Assembly (NCBI GenBank): GCA_020205615.1
Contig: CM035170.1
Coordinates: 113,684,253 to 113,748,252 of the forward strand
Source of the DNA: Panax quinquefolius
Lineage: Eukaryota; Streptophyta; Magnoliopsida; Apiales; Araliaceae
Reading direction: 5' to 3'
DNA: 64,000 nt
This document shows, one piece after another, positions 1 to 13,200 of the stretch (its first letter is position 1; each line of letters begins with the position of its first letter). A model generated the notes under the pieces. The model saw only the letters and a program-made list of their open reading frames with translations, was not told the origin of the DNA and made no database searches. The position numbers and the translations under genes were made by a program.

Positions 1-527
1 TTTTCTTTGATTTTCCCCGAATATTCAGGATGATCCCTCGTAAAGTTCACATCATTGAGCATGTAGGTTCCCATTTGAACTCCCCATTTAAAGATTGAAC
101 TCCATATCTCTGATAACAGTTGTCTCAGCAGGAATATAGATGTCAACATAATACAATAAAGTATAGAAAATGTGTCTGCTGCACAAACAATGTTATCTTT
201 TTAGTAAGTAAATTTACTAGGAGCGTCACACAGGGGATGATACCCATGTGATTCATAGAATTAAAGATAAGATAAAAAGAATACCTATGCTTCCATCATA
301 ATCAACCCCATATAAACATAACCTTGTCTCACCCAGCGCAAACTCACTCTAAAAATCAAATATAGAAACACCAATGAACCATAAGAACAAAAATCAAAAT
401 AGAAAATATTCAAGCTGAAGAATAGACCTCTCCTCGTCTTCAAAGCATTTGCTATTCCACTCTTGACTCCTTACATAAGGAATAACACAAGCATTGAGGA
501 GCCAACAACTCTAATCTTCGTATAAAC

Positions 528-1425
528 CATTGATTTTCCAATCCCCACAGGATACCATTCCCCGAGAACATCAATGACAAACTCGGCAATATTCACATCA
601 TACCAAAAAGTGAGAACAATAGGCACCAAAGGTATATAACTACCTACCAATGCAACAACAAACAATGAACTGGCTCTGCAGTCATCTTACACAGTAACCC
701 CACTTAACAAAGAACCTCCTCCACCACAAATTATCTCGAGCCAAAATCACTTGCCATCCAAGCAAAACACTAATTCTCAAGGGCCCCTTGATAGGGACCG
801 GATATGAAGTGTTTACTTAAGTTCCCATAGTGCCTTTATTAGGCCAAGCTTCTTTGTTATTTATGCAGACTATTGATTATTGAATTATATCCAACTTTGA
901 GTTGTATTCTTTTCTGTGGACACATCCGATTTTCTGCAGGATAGACAAAAAGTCTTGGTTGCAATGAACGGATCCTAAACCCTAACTATTTTTTGTTCTC
1001 CTACATCAACCAAGCATATGATTTTTTTATGAAAAGTCCCATCCCCTCTTCCTTGTAAGGCATGATAAAAAAAGATTTAACAACAGAACCTTTGCTTTGC
1101 TACTATTTCTCCCCCCAAAAAAAAAAGGAAAAGTCCAATCCCCCCCTCCCGTATGGTATGATAAGAAAAGATTTCACTTAAAACACCTTGACACTATCAC
1201 CGCAGGACGCCTTTCCCCATAAACATCAACCACAAACTCAGCGTTACCCACACCATACCAAAAAAGTAAGAATACTAGACCCTAAAGGTGTACAGCTACC
1301 ACGGAATGAAACACCAGACAATCAACAGTCTCTGCAATCATCTACACATGCAACCCCAATTAACAAAGAACCTCTTCCTTATTAAATTATCTCGAGTCAC
1401 CCTATCGCTGCCATCCAAGCAACCA
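528..1425 (-). repeat. diverged direct duplication (about 528-790 and 1190-1425) with a decayed coding-like segment
   Basis: The two stretches share the same order of phrases: CAGGA..CC.TTCCCC..AACATCAA..ACAAACTC, then CATACCAAAAAAGT, then AACAAAGAACCTC, then ATTATCTCGAG and GCCATCCAAGCAA. Copy 1 has a 64-codon minus-strand reading frame (471-665) with ...AEFVIDVLGEWYP; copy 2 encodes a similar ...AEFVVDVYGERRP interrupted by stops. More coding-like minus-strand pieces lie nearby (for example 296-350). I do not recognise the family. It may be a decayed gene or transposon inside the long DP intron. Confidence 0.4.
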
Positions 1426-2209
1426 AAAAACAAAAAAAAATCCAAAAAGACCTCAATGTACCATATGCTTTTCGCCTTTTCTAAGGAAAAGTCCCACTCC
1501 ACTCTCCCTATAAGGCATTTAAAAATGAAAAAAAAAAAGAGAAAAAGAAGAAGCAGATTTCATTGAAAAATTCCTTGCTACTATAGCTCATTCCTCATAA
1601 AGAATAGTCCCCACTATTGGTTGTCTCCACCGTCAGGAGTCACGTATACAAAAGAACCCCGAACAAGGATCCATTTACCCCATTAAAGAATACTCCTTAA
1701 TCATTATGTCATTAGCTTTGACTCCATGGGGGGGAAAACCATTGCCTTAGATTAATCATTAATGTTATGATTCAAAGCTCTTCAAGTGAATTCATGATTC
1801 TATTCCAATGGGATCTCCTACAGAATTCTAGGAAATGCCATCTTGTGTGTAAATCAGTATAAGTTTGTGACAATACATATACAATAAAAGGAACACAAAT
1901 CATCTCATAATACTGTACAGTCTGTACTTAGTGTACTATTATTGAATGACCTCACGCATGTTAGACACATAAGGATGGTGTTTCCTCATTATATCAAGAG
2001 TAGTGCCTTGAACTACTAAACATTCATGACATGATTTGATATGACGACATGTGGGGAACTATTCTCCAATGGAAACAGTTTCTTTGTTCTTCCCCAAACC
2101 AAAGTTTAGTAAAGAGTTCTCTCTCTGTGATCAGCAACTACAATCAAACACAATTATTACCCTAACATCTAATCTCTCAAGTTGCTTTATTCTCACCTAC
2201 CCTACCTGC

Positions 2210-3410
2210 CAGAGGCGGAACTAGGCGGAACTAGGCGGAGGTGGGGGGGTGGGGGGCAGCTGACCCGGTAGGGTGGCGGTCGCCCAAGCGGAGCTACCGA
2301 GCTGGGGCGGGGGCAGCCGGCAGATCTGTAACTCTGTTTCTTCACTTCTTCTTCTTCTCCGAACAAACACAGATCTTTTTTTTTTTTTAAATAACATGAA
2401 ATGACATCATTTCATTAAAAAAAATAATTTTTTTTTATTAAGTTTCACTTCCTCAGTTGCAACTTGCAATCCGCCTCTCCCTCTTTGCCTCTGCTCTCCG
2501 CCTCTCCCAGTCTCCCTCTTTTCAGATCCTCTGCCGCCACTACTCCGCCAGCCGCCGTCGTCTGCACCCTGCTCCACGCCTCCACTGGGACCACTGCTTT
2601 GGATTTTGGTAAGTAATTTGACTAATTTCTAATTTTAATTTAGCCTAAATGTCTTTCAAATTTGGTAATTTTAATTTGCTAATTGTCATTTATTTTTTAG
2701 ACCATAAGAATCAAATTACCAAATTATCTAAATGATAGTTTACGTAATGGCTAAATTGCTAAACTGTTCTTGCTAAAATTTTAGACCATAAGAATTAATT
2801 TTAATTTGCTAATTTTGTTTAATGCTAAAATAACCCAAGTTAATTTAGTTTCAAGCTTTTGCAAACCAAAGGTAACTTAGTTTCTTTGATTGTTCTAAAT
2901 TAGTTATGTGCTAAATTAAATAAATTGGTTGGTTTGAATGAAAATTAACCATGAAAACAGTGACAAAAGAGGTTATATACTTAAATGTATGGAACAATTA
3001 TAGAATTGAATTTCTAATACGATGAAAGTTATAAAAACCCAATGAACAAAATTTATATAAAGTTAGTTAGTAGTATGTGAATTCATTAATTGATAGATAG
3101 ATTGTGTATGCTTTTATGGTATAAATCAGTTAGCTTTTGACTGAATTAGTGACATGGAGTATAGTTGTTAGTGTGCGGAGTAATAAGGATTGCGTAATTC
3201 GGTCGTAAACACGAAATGGCTAAAAATCTGATTGTTAAAGTGGCGCACATAACATGTTCGCTAAAAGTCCTCTTAGGACTGTTTTTGCTAAAAATTAAGA
3301 ATTAAGCAAAGCCAACGTCCTAAATTCCGCAAGTGGTGGTATTAATAATTTCGGTTCGCTTGGTTTAAAATTTTTGACCCCCCTACAAAATCGTTCTGGT
3401 TCCGCCACTG
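2210..3410. mobile_element. non-autonomous hAT transposon in DP intron 3 (1201 bp)
   Basis: Left end CAGAGGCGGAACTAGG and right end, read on the minus strand, CAGTGGCGGAACCAGAACG form imperfect terminal inverted repeats of the Tip100-like hAT kind. A perfect 8-bp target duplication CTACCTGC flanks it (2202-2209 and 3411-3418). There is no transposase reading frame. The left end carries a short internal repeat (CGGAACTAGG twice) and a GC-rich tract; the rest is AT-rich. The insertion lies between DP exon 3 and the next exon, so it should be spliced out. Confidence 0.88.
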
Positions 3411-3695
3411 CTACCTGCTCATTGAGTAGTCAGGATAATTATTAAAGTGTAAACAATTCTCCACCATCATCCATACCCGGAACCACTTGTGGATATTATC
3501 ATAAAGTAAATAAATAATATTAGCACTATCTGGTATGGATACCCCACCCCACCCCAAGAAAAAATAAAGAAGAAGACATTTTACTAATAAATTGGTATCC
3601 AATCACTTATCAAGTACAGACAGAGTTTAAAATATAAACATCAGAAAATTTAAAACTCAAATATGATAGTAAATGAAATCAAAAATCCAGCTGAC

Positions 3696-4798
3696 CTCGT
3701 TATAAGTGGTTCTGCCCTTGCTTTCCACTTTCTCGCACACTATGCACAATAGGAGTCAATAGATACAGTCAGTATGAAACATTATGCACAATAAGAGCCA
3801 ATACGTGCAGTAGTTAGTATGAAGACTGTCAATTAAGCATTAGTTATATGCAAAAAAAAAATTACTCTTGCAAAAAGAAGTAATGGCATTATGCTTCTCA
3901 TCGACACCTAGAAGCAACGAGACAGTGTCCACACCTCTTTCATGCTAAACCGACACCCAGTAGTATGTTATATGTTTCTAGAACTGGACAAAAGCAAAAC
4001 AAAAACCAGAAATATGACAGTGTCGACACACCTTTCATGCTAAACTGGCGGAGTCCTCTACCATTTTTATCCCCTCCAACCGCACGTTGTCCTCTTTTTT
4101 TCTTCTTATTACTGTATAGAAACTGGTGATTAGTTATATTTTGTAGTACACACACAAACCACTAGCTGTTAGTGAGAAAATAAGCAACACAAACACTGGT
4201 CAATAGCACAATTTGCAAAAATTCATGATTACATAACATACATAATTTATGAGTGCCAAGTGAAAACCATCTAAAATTTGCTACCATAATATTAAGCTTA
4301 TGGGATTGACCAAATTCAAGTCAAAACATAACCACATTAACAAACAAAGTTCTAACAAAAATATCATGGGTTTGACATATATATCTAGGGGTGACCGATA
4401 AGTAATTTAATAGTTCATCCACTAATCTACTGAACCACACAATCATGTTCACTAGAAAAAGTCAAAGCACCACTTATCCAGTCTTTTACTGCAATTCAAG
4501 ACCCAGCATTAAATCTAACACTCTTTAATCACTCATAATAAATTCCGTATAAAAAGACTAACCCAACAGGAGATCCAGCATCATCGCCGTGAATATCAAG
4601 GTGATTTAACCTAAGAAAAGTGCTCTCGCTGACGGGGGTTGCCATCGCCGCCTCACTCCGGCTTGACGGAGACCCAACACTGCCGCTAGTCGACAGCGAT
4701 TGACCAGAAACAGTGGTGCCCCATGACCTGGTAGCACCTCTTGCAGTGGCGGATGGATTCTTTTCCCTATCTTCTTGATGACTCCTACCGGTCACCAT
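3696..4798 (-). CDS. DP transcription factor (E2F dimerisation partner), first three coding exons; gene runs off the left edge
   Basis: DP proteins pair with E2F factors to bind promoters of cell-cycle genes in the nucleus. Exon 1 (4568-4798, 77 codons) starts MVTGRSHQED and holds the Ser/Gly-rich segment WGTTVSGQSLSTSGSVGSPS and the LRLNHLDIHGDDAG motif typical of plant DPs. Exon 2 ends at 4032 and encodes KKKKRGQRAVGG...GRGLRQFSMK, the basic start of the winged-helix DNA-binding domain. Exon 3 (3696-3739) encodes CEKVESKGRTTYNE. Junctions are AAA-G / TG-TGC and GAG / GTCAGC. The exon 2 acceptor is uncertain: 4122 keeps the frame with the exon 1 donor (CCT / GTTGGG), while the stronger-looking CAG at 4112 does not. 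Remaining winged-helix and dimerisation exons were not found between 1 and 3695, so intron 3 is over 3.6 kb or the gene is truncated. Family assignment is firm; completeness is unknown. Confidence 0.85.
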
Positions 4799-5141
4799 TT
4801 CAACTAATACCCACCAAAAATCATCAAAATCAGCGAATTAAAGAAAGACCAATCTCAAATAACAAAATCTGGGTTCAAAGAAAAAACAGTCGAGGGATTA
4901 AGTTTGTTGTATAGCATAGAGATGAACGTGGTGATCTAACACAAGTCCTTTAGTTATGGCATGTAAGACCTGGGCTTCGACCACATTGAAAGAGGGAAAT
5001 TATAGCGAGGGTTTGTAAGGATTTTTGTTGATTTTATGCATTTCTCAATTTTGAGTCCAATTTTGTTTTTATAGTCTAATAATTAGAGGGAAAGAAACTG
5101 ACGGAAGGATAAATGAAAATTAGAGGGAAGCAAGGGTTCGG

Positions 5142-5150
5142 TTAGGGTTT
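5142..5150 (-). promoter_or_regulatory. telo-box (AAACCCTAA) upstream of the DP gene
   Basis: The minus strand reads AAAACCCTAACCGAACCC about 345 bases upstream of the DP start codon. Telo-boxes near transcription starts are common in plant genes active in dividing cells, which fits a DP gene. No clear E2F site (TTTSSCGC) was seen. The exact transcription start is not known. Confidence 0.45.
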
Positions 5151-8100
5151 TACATTTTGGTAGTAGACAGTAGTATTCTTATGGAGTATGTGCTAAATGG
5201 AAGGTATCATAACATAATCTTTGGTTATTTCGTTACCCTACTCCTTTTCTCCATTTTCTTCTAATTAGTTAAATGTGAAAGAGAGAAGTTTTTTTTTTTC
5301 TTTTCAAAAAAACAACAACAACAACAACTCTAGTTGAATTCTAAATGAGATTCGACTTCAATAGTAATACATAGACTCGACCCATTCAATAAACGAGTAG
5401 AGTTAAAAATAAATTTAAATATTTTAAGTTGAATTAAATTATGAGAGAAGTCGTTTTTATTTTTTATCAACTATTTCAGTAGTCTTCTTTAAAGACAGCT
5501 TCTTCTTTTTTCAAATGTAAAACTTATTATTATAACATCATATCAATATTCAATATTATATATAATATATGATGAATGCATGATAAATTAATTAAGCATT
5601 AAACATATTTGTCAAGTAAATTTGAACATAATATTTATGTTGAGAGAAACAAAATTAACATTAGTTTGAAAATTAAATGATCAAATTTTTGTCAGTACAT
5701 ATTTTGTTTTTTAACTGTCCTTGTGAAATGAATTGATGTTGGAAGGGTATCTATCTAATTCTATCATATCTTCTATTAAAGTTTGGCTTGTTTTTCTTAA
5801 TTTGCTCAATAAATTTATTTTATATTTTTGAAACTTATACAAGTTTATGAAGCCAAGACAAAACTACAAACCTAAAAGAGAAAGAAAAGAAATAAAGAGT
5901 TGGAATGACTTGATTACACACCACACCTCAACCTCACCTGGTAGTACAAAACAACCTACCACTTTACAGTCCCATTATAATCAACTAGGTTGGTTTGTTT
6001 GAAGAAAAACAAAACAATTGTTTTTCCTGTACAAATTTTAACAAAATAAAATGAAGGAATATTTATTTATAAAAGAATAAAGTAGCAAAGACCCGTATGA
6101 GATTTTGATGCAATTCTTTACTTTGCGTCCTCATATTTATAGCTATTGAATGCATGCATCATACAAAACTTTGGCATTTTAATTGGTTTTCTTTTTGGGA
6201 CATTGGAATATTTTTAATTTTTGATTGGATAAGCATTAAATAAAGTAAAGGGTGCGGGGACCTTATCAATCTCTGTAAAAAGTTTTATCCCTCTATTTTC
6301 TGCTGCGACTCAAAGTGAAAAAAGTATATATATATATATATAGCTTCTCACTTTTGTTAAGTTCATATAAGCGAGTTCGTAGTTTAGAAAATCTAGTTAA
6401 CTACTGTCCTAAAGTGAAAATCATGTTGGATAATTACACCTCTGTTTCATGTGTTTAACCTTAATATACTTGAAAAAATGTACATAATCGAGCAATAAAA
6501 ATGTTAGAAATATAATAATAAACGTAGTATACAAGTAATGGAATGTATAAATTTCATGGAGACTTTATAAGAATAAAAATGTATCTTTAATTCCAGAGCT
6601 ACAGAAATATTAGACATCTAGTTGTCTTATTAACTTGAAGAAATAAAAGGTTATTGGCATCATCAAGGAATTGGGATTGCCTTACAACAATGGCAACTTA
6701 CAGTGGTTCATTACCAGCATTGAGCAATAAATAAAAACACCAAATGACGAACAAAGCAAAACCAAAATAGGGTTCACAAGCAGCTACTGATTCCAGAGAA
6801 CTACAAAGAGATTAAAACTTAAGCGCGGAATGCAATTGGAAAAAGTAGCCAACCATAGTAGAAATTTAGTAAATTTGTAGAAAAGCTTCCTTTTCTTAGA
6901 GTTTGGCAGTTATACTCTTTTGACTATAGCATCTGCATCATTGGTCTGTCTCTGATGTTTCTGCTATAGTGGCTTAGCCAACTATGGGAAAGGGATAAAA
7001 ATTTCACCTTCAAGCCCCCATCAATTTACTTGGAGCATTAATAAAACTGGTCAACATTGTATGTGGGCATTAAAATGACTCGATCCCTCAACAAGTGCAA
7101 TGCTAATTGTTTCAATCTTGCACACCATTCGTTCCAAAGCACTAACAAAACTAAGAATACTCGGATGGCCAAAACACCTTGGCATCCCTACTCTTCCCAA
7201 ATCCTTAAGAACTTGTCCCTATTATAGTCAAAACTAAACCAAGCCAAAAAGCTAGGCTTTTAGGTACTTACTGTATCAAGTGGAATCCCTTACCCAACTG
7301 ATGTTGGAAATTTTATAACACTCGAACCAGTTTCAGTGGATTAGTCTACTGAGCAGTCAATAGTCTATCCAGAATGGTTTTCATGGAGCAGCCAATGTTC
7401 TACTCAGAGGGTAAACCATCTGCCAACTACAAAAATTGAAGGTATATGCTCTCTATGTTCTGCAATATTGTAAGCACACAAGCATCAGGCAGTAAAATCA
7501 TGTCCTCACTCAACATATAAAGTGGCGAACATTGTTAACCTGAAAACTTGAGCTATGATATATGCAAAGAACATACAAATAATTATTAAACTACAATATA
7601 GTGATTCAAGACTTGAAGATCTTCTAAACAAATGCATTAACATTTACTTACCAAGAACATTAAAAAAAGAAAAAGAAAAAAAAAAAGGAGCAAGATATTT
7701 TACAAGATTACAATTCAGTTCATATATAGTGTTTTTTTAAGTGTCTGGCTTCCTGCAAAAATATTACAATCTATTTATCTGACTGGAGCAATCTGTTTAT
7801 CTGACTGGATTCATTTCAAAATTTCTAGACCCCAACTATTTATGACATCTCAAGTTAATAAGCCATATGATCTTATTCTAATGTTATCTCAAACTTCATT
7901 ACACCTTGGGCCATTTTATGTTATATGTGAGTTTACTACTTTACTCCCTAGATTCATGTTCACTTGCAACATCTTAAACATAAAAATGCTTTTTAACATG
8001 GATACAGTGGACTTTACCATATAAAAGTAATAACATTTAGTAATAATTTTTTCACCAGTTAAGAAAAAAGAAAAAAGAAAAAAGAAAAAATAAGGGGTCC

Positions 8101-8719
8101 TATTTACATTTTCATCATTGAACTCGATTTTTTTACAATCTACTCATTGAACTGTATTTTTTTTTACTAAACGTTACAAATTCCGTTAACTTAAGTTGAC
8201 TTTAAACGAAAAATGCCATATGTGATTCAGGTGAGAGAGAAAACTGACATGGATCTCTGTTATGACATGGTCACGCTTAAGTGTAAATAAAATAGGAAAG
8301 TTAGGTGGAAATAGAAGCAAAATAAACATTTTTAAAAAATAGTTAAGAGAAAAATTGGAGGAAATATCAAAAATAAAACAAGGTAATAGTCTAATAGAAA
8401 ATACCTCACTTAACTTAAATAAAAAAAGAAAATGTAATTAAAGTAAAAATACGAAATTAAAAATGAGTATTTATTTTACATAATTATTTTATTTAAAGAA
8501 AAAGTATATATGTAATTAATGAATTAAAAAGAAAAGAAAAAGAAGTAATTAAACTGAACAAACCCTCATCAGCAAATAAATGGTACTGATTAAATCAATC
8601 ACAAATTCACAATAGTTTTTCTCTCTTTCCCTCTATAAAAACAATCTGATGAAGTTAAAAGGAAAGGTTCCAAATATTTTTAAAAATTGTATATTTGTCA
8701 AATCAAAACACCAAAGAAA

Positions 8720-8901
8720 GAGTAATGCTACAAACTATTCTACAAACATTTTACAACTGCTGATGTGACATACTCCACCTCAACATATTGATCAATAAAT
8801 TGTTTCAATGTAGTCTTCGTCCCCACATAAAAAGCTGACGTGGAGTATGCCACATCAGCAGTTTGTAAAATATTTGTAGAATAGTTTCTCTAGCATTATT
8901 C
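8720..8901. mobile_element. Mutator-type MITE, 182 bp, with 9-bp target duplication
   Basis: Long inverted arms of about 60 bp: left GAGTAATGCTACAAACTATT and right (minus strand) GAATAATGCTAGAGAAACTA, both continuing through CTACAAA.ATTTTACAA.CTGCTGATGTG.CATACTCCAC. The arms are separated by a loop of about 60 bases. CCAAAGAAA is found exactly on both sides (8711-8719 and 8902-8910). Nine-base duplications and long arms are characteristic of Mutator-like MITEs. No coding capacity. Confidence 0.85.
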
Positions 8902-9004
8902 CCAAAGAAATAACTACAATCCTCCAAAATGAATCTTCCAAAAATTCTCTATAGTTACCTAAATCTTCACCAGTCCATACCAAATTCAACATGCTCTTTC
9001 TTAA

Positions 9005-9040
9005 GAGGGGGGGGGGAGGGGAGGGGGGGAGGGGGGTGGT
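9005..9040 (+). repeat. G-rich tract (possible G-quadruplex)
   Basis: An almost pure G run broken by single A residues, with at least four G-runs of four or more bases. It stands out sharply in AT-rich DNA and could fold as a G-quadruplex, or be a length-unstable homopolymer region of uncertain assembly. Confidence 0.6.
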
Positions 9041-10274
9041 TTAACTTTCACTCACCATTTCCTAGGGAGAGTCGGTGCAATTTGGTAATTTTAAGCTCCC
9101 ACTGCAATCACAATATGCGGTTTTTCACTTTTAGCAACCGCGTCAATACGGTTTCTTGTGACTGCGGTTGCAGGTGCTAAACCATACTTAGCATTACACA
9201 AATTAAAAATATGAATTAGTATTATTTTATTCAAATTAAATTAACACCAAATTAATATTTTTCTTAACAATAACTAGAGTGTTTCAAATAAAGAATAACA
9301 TTTAACAACATAGTTTATAAAGCATTGTTCTTTGAAGTCTTTTAATTCTATTTTCTTCCTTTGAATTTTGTCAAATGTAAAAACAAAAATGAATAAGTCA
9401 TTACTTTTATATTTGTTTTACTTTTTAACAAAATTAAAAAATATATAAATAAGATAATTGTATTTTAAACTTTGGAATGAAATTGATTTCTCAAAAAAGT
9501 ATTAATTATTAGAATATTAAATATAAAATGATCTATTGTATTACATATATTTGTATTTATTTGGTAATATGTTTGTTAGTATATATAAAAATTTATATAT
9601 TTACATATATGTAAATATAATTACATATAATTTAATTATACAAGGAGAATGATCCATAGCACGCGTTAGCTATGGGCATTGTTCCAACTAACTTGTATCC
9701 TTAGATCGAATGGTTGAGGTGAGGCTAGCAAGAGAATTTAATTTTTGTTGGCCGCTACTCCTCTAGCGCCGAGAATTTTTATTTTTTTTGAGTAGAGGTA
9801 AGGAGAAATGTCTAAAATACCACACCTTAGTTAGATTTAAATAGGTTTAATGTAGAAAATAGTTGTATAAATAATTTCTTTAAGTAATAAAAACCAACAT
9901 TATCAACTATATATAATGTATTTATTTTTATAAATAATTTTTATAAATATTAAAATTTAAAAGTATTAATTACATTCGATGTATTTATTTGTATGAATAA
10001 TTTCTTACCAAATCTGATCACCGAAAAGTGAGCTGCTGCTAGTTATGCTCAAAATTAGTATTCATTTCTATTTTCATGAAACAATCCACCCAAATATCAT
10101 TTTCTAAGGCATAGTACCAAGACCTAAACTATTTCATTTAGGTAAGATCACTATAAAACTAATGTAATTACACAAAACAGGGGGAAGACAAGTCGCCCAA
10201 TAAAAAATTAACCTAAAGATCAATATTATTAATTGTATAGAAGTACAAAATACGTCAGTAAAATCAAATTCTAA

Positions 10275-13200
10275 TCAGTCTAATTGATCAACTTGATCAA
10301 CTTTGATCTCATATTGTTCTCCAGTTGAAAGTATTTTTACACTGACCATACCTTTTTGCCACTCGGAGCTTCCCACCAATATCAGCCTCTCCGCATTTAT
10401 CCTTGCTGCCCGTTTGAACACCCTAAAATTGTAAGATAAGACATACATTACAAACATCCCTTCAGAAGAAATGCAGCATTGACGAGAAACTTATCAGAAA
10501 GTCAAATTCTAACCACTTGAGTGATTTGCACTCCAGCACCAAATCAACACTTTGTCCTTTTCCCCTCAGTTTTGCAGCAATTGCAGCAGCAGCACCTTGA
10601 AGATCATAATCCAACGAGCAAACAATGTTCTCTACATGGGGAGTAAGTTCTGGTAATAATCCTTTCTCCTTGAGCAACTAAACATTCACCAAAAGATAAA
10701 GTAAAAATTATAGGACTGAAAACAAATGTTTGTTATTTTGAAAATAAAGAACTGAAATAAAAGTTCATAAGAGTCAGCATTAAACCAATAATTTTAATAA
10801 CGGTCAAGAAGGTAGGTACACTTATAAAGGCAGCACAAAAATAGAATATACCGTTAATTGGGAAAACATCTATCAAAAGAAAAAAGTATCATATCCACGA
10901 CAATAGACCATTGAACACAATAGCTAGAGGAGTAAGCTTTGAGGGTTATCACGAACTCTTACAGTTCCTCTGTATTTCCCTTTGAGGCCTAAGCCTCGCC
11001 ATAGCAAATTGCCGCCTTTTTTTGAGGCGTGCCTCGAGGCTTACGCCTCAAACGCTATTTCGAACAATGCGTGTACCCAGTCGATCAGCGATCCTGGTAT
11101 ATCATATAAGGTGATTTCTGAATCCAGGAGTAACTCCTAAAATTATAAGGGTTACCTAGGGGTGTTCATCGGTAATGAACCGGACTGAACCGGACCGAAC
11201 CGAACTGAATACCGAAAGTCCCCAAAATAGGATACCGATACCGGAACCGGTTGAACCGGTATACCGAACCGATTAACCGGTTCGGTTCCGGTTTTTACCT
11301 TGCTAGAACCGGCCCTATATTTAAATCAAAACTAAGCCCAATTTCAAACAAAAACCGGCCCAAGAAAGAGTAGCCCACGACTTGTTTTTGAGCCAAAATT
11401 CGGCTAAAGGTCAAGTAGCCCATAACTTGTACCAAACTCAACCTTTTTCAAGCTAAAATTCAGCCCAATAAAAAAATATAAGACTTGGAAGTCTTTTTAT
11501 AAAAAAAACTTCCTTAGACTTTTACAAAATAGCCAATGTGGGACTTGGCTATTAAAGTCAAGGAAAATTTCACTTGATAGTCTTTTAAAAGAAAAACTTC
11601 CTTAGACTTTTATAAAATAACCCATGTGGGACTTGACTATTAAAATCTCACTTGGTAATATTTTTATAAGGAAAACTTCCTTAGACTTTGATAAGTGAAC
11701 CAATGTGGGACTTGGGCACTTGGCTATTAAGGTTTTACTTAAAAGTCTTTTTATAAGGAAAACTTCCTTAGACTTTTATAAGTAAACCAATGTGGGACTT
11801 GACTATTAAGATTTCACTTGGTAGTTTAGAAACAAGTTTGGTAAGATAGTGTCATAAGTTCCCTCATGTTATGTGATTTTCTTGGCATTCATTAGTATCG
11901 GATTTGATGAGAGTCTAAGTTGGTATTTACATTCCAATATTAAATTTACATCCCTATATTAAATAATAATAATATGATTACGTGTTATCTTAAATCATTA
12001 TTACATATAATCATTTTATAAGGAAAATTTAGAAACAAGTTATGTAAGATGGTGTCATAAGCTCCCTTATGTGATTTCTAAGTTGGTATTTACATTCCTA
12101 TATTAAGTAATAATATTTTGATTACTTGTTATCTTGAATTCATTATTAAATGGTAATCAATTCTCAACTAAATAGTAAAGGCTTCACTTTGTAGTGTTTT
12201 ATAAAGAAAACTTTCTTCAATGTGGGACTTAGAAACAAGTTATGTGAGATTGTGCCATAAGTTCCCTTGACAAGGGTCAAGTTGGTATTTACATCCCAAT
12301 ATTAATTATTAATTTAATAATAATAAGTAATAATAGTTTGATTAGTTGTTATCTTGAATTCATTATTACATGGTAATCAAATTATAAGGAATTTTTTTAA
12401 AAAATTTTACTAATTTAGCCAATATGGGACTTTGAGACTTGGAGACAACCAAATACTAAGGATTTCAAATACATCCCACATTGTCTAGTATGTCATCTCT
12501 TATCTTACCTCTATTCTATAAATAGATGAGACTTGCAAGTTAATTTTATATGGTTAGACATCCCACATTGTCTAGTATGCCTTCTCCTGTCTTACCTATA
12601 AATAGAGGAGACTTTCAAGTTTATTTTACATGGTTAGACATCCCACATTGTCTAGTATGCCTTCTCTTGTCTTACCCTCTATTCTATAAATAGAGGAGAC
12701 TTTCAAGTTAATTTTTTATGGTTAGACAAAAAAATCTTAAAGAATTGATTTTTCAAGTTATATTTTATTTTTTTAATATATTACTTAAAAAATCGGTACA
12801 ACCGGTTCGGTTCGGTATTTACCGACCAAACCAAACACTCTACCAAAACCGAACCGAAAATTCGAGCATAAACTTGCATCGAACCGGTTTAGCTTAAACC
12901 GAACCGATAGGTTCGAACTGGTTCAGTTTCCTAAAACAAAAAACCAATTGGGTTGAAACACCCCTAGGGTTACCAATGTCTACCAAGAAGTCCACATAAC
13001 CATTGGCCTTTTGTCTTAAAGCCCACATCAATGAATAAAGAAAGAAATCTATTCAAAATAAAATAAAACTCATACCATCTTTCACTAATTTTCCGGTAAG
13101 CCTCATGTTATGAAATTCGAAGTTATTTGACTATATACTTTAGAAGTATGCTAAGATATTTTCTATTTTTGAAAGCTAAGAAAGAGAAAAATAAGAGTTG

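Larger units (their letters stand above)
4799..10274. other. AT-rich intergenic region between DP and HisRS
   Basis: Apart from the telo-box, a (TA)n run near 6327-6342, the MITE at 8720-8901 and the G-run at 9005-9040, I see no supported gene. Reading frames at 7555-8024 and 8929-9180 are short, low in complexity and without recognisable domains. The stretch near 8060-8260 (A/G-rich GAAAAAA repeats followed by AT-rich DNA) looks transposon-derived, but I could not find matching ends. The near palindrome CCATAGC-ACGCGTTA-GCTATGG lies at about 9652-9674. Confidence 0.6.

Noticed and set aside
11010..11055. TGAGGCGTGCCTCGAGGCTTACGCCTCA hairpin as a terminator
   Set aside because: It lies in a plant intron, where such terminators do not act; it looks like a common transposon end motif.
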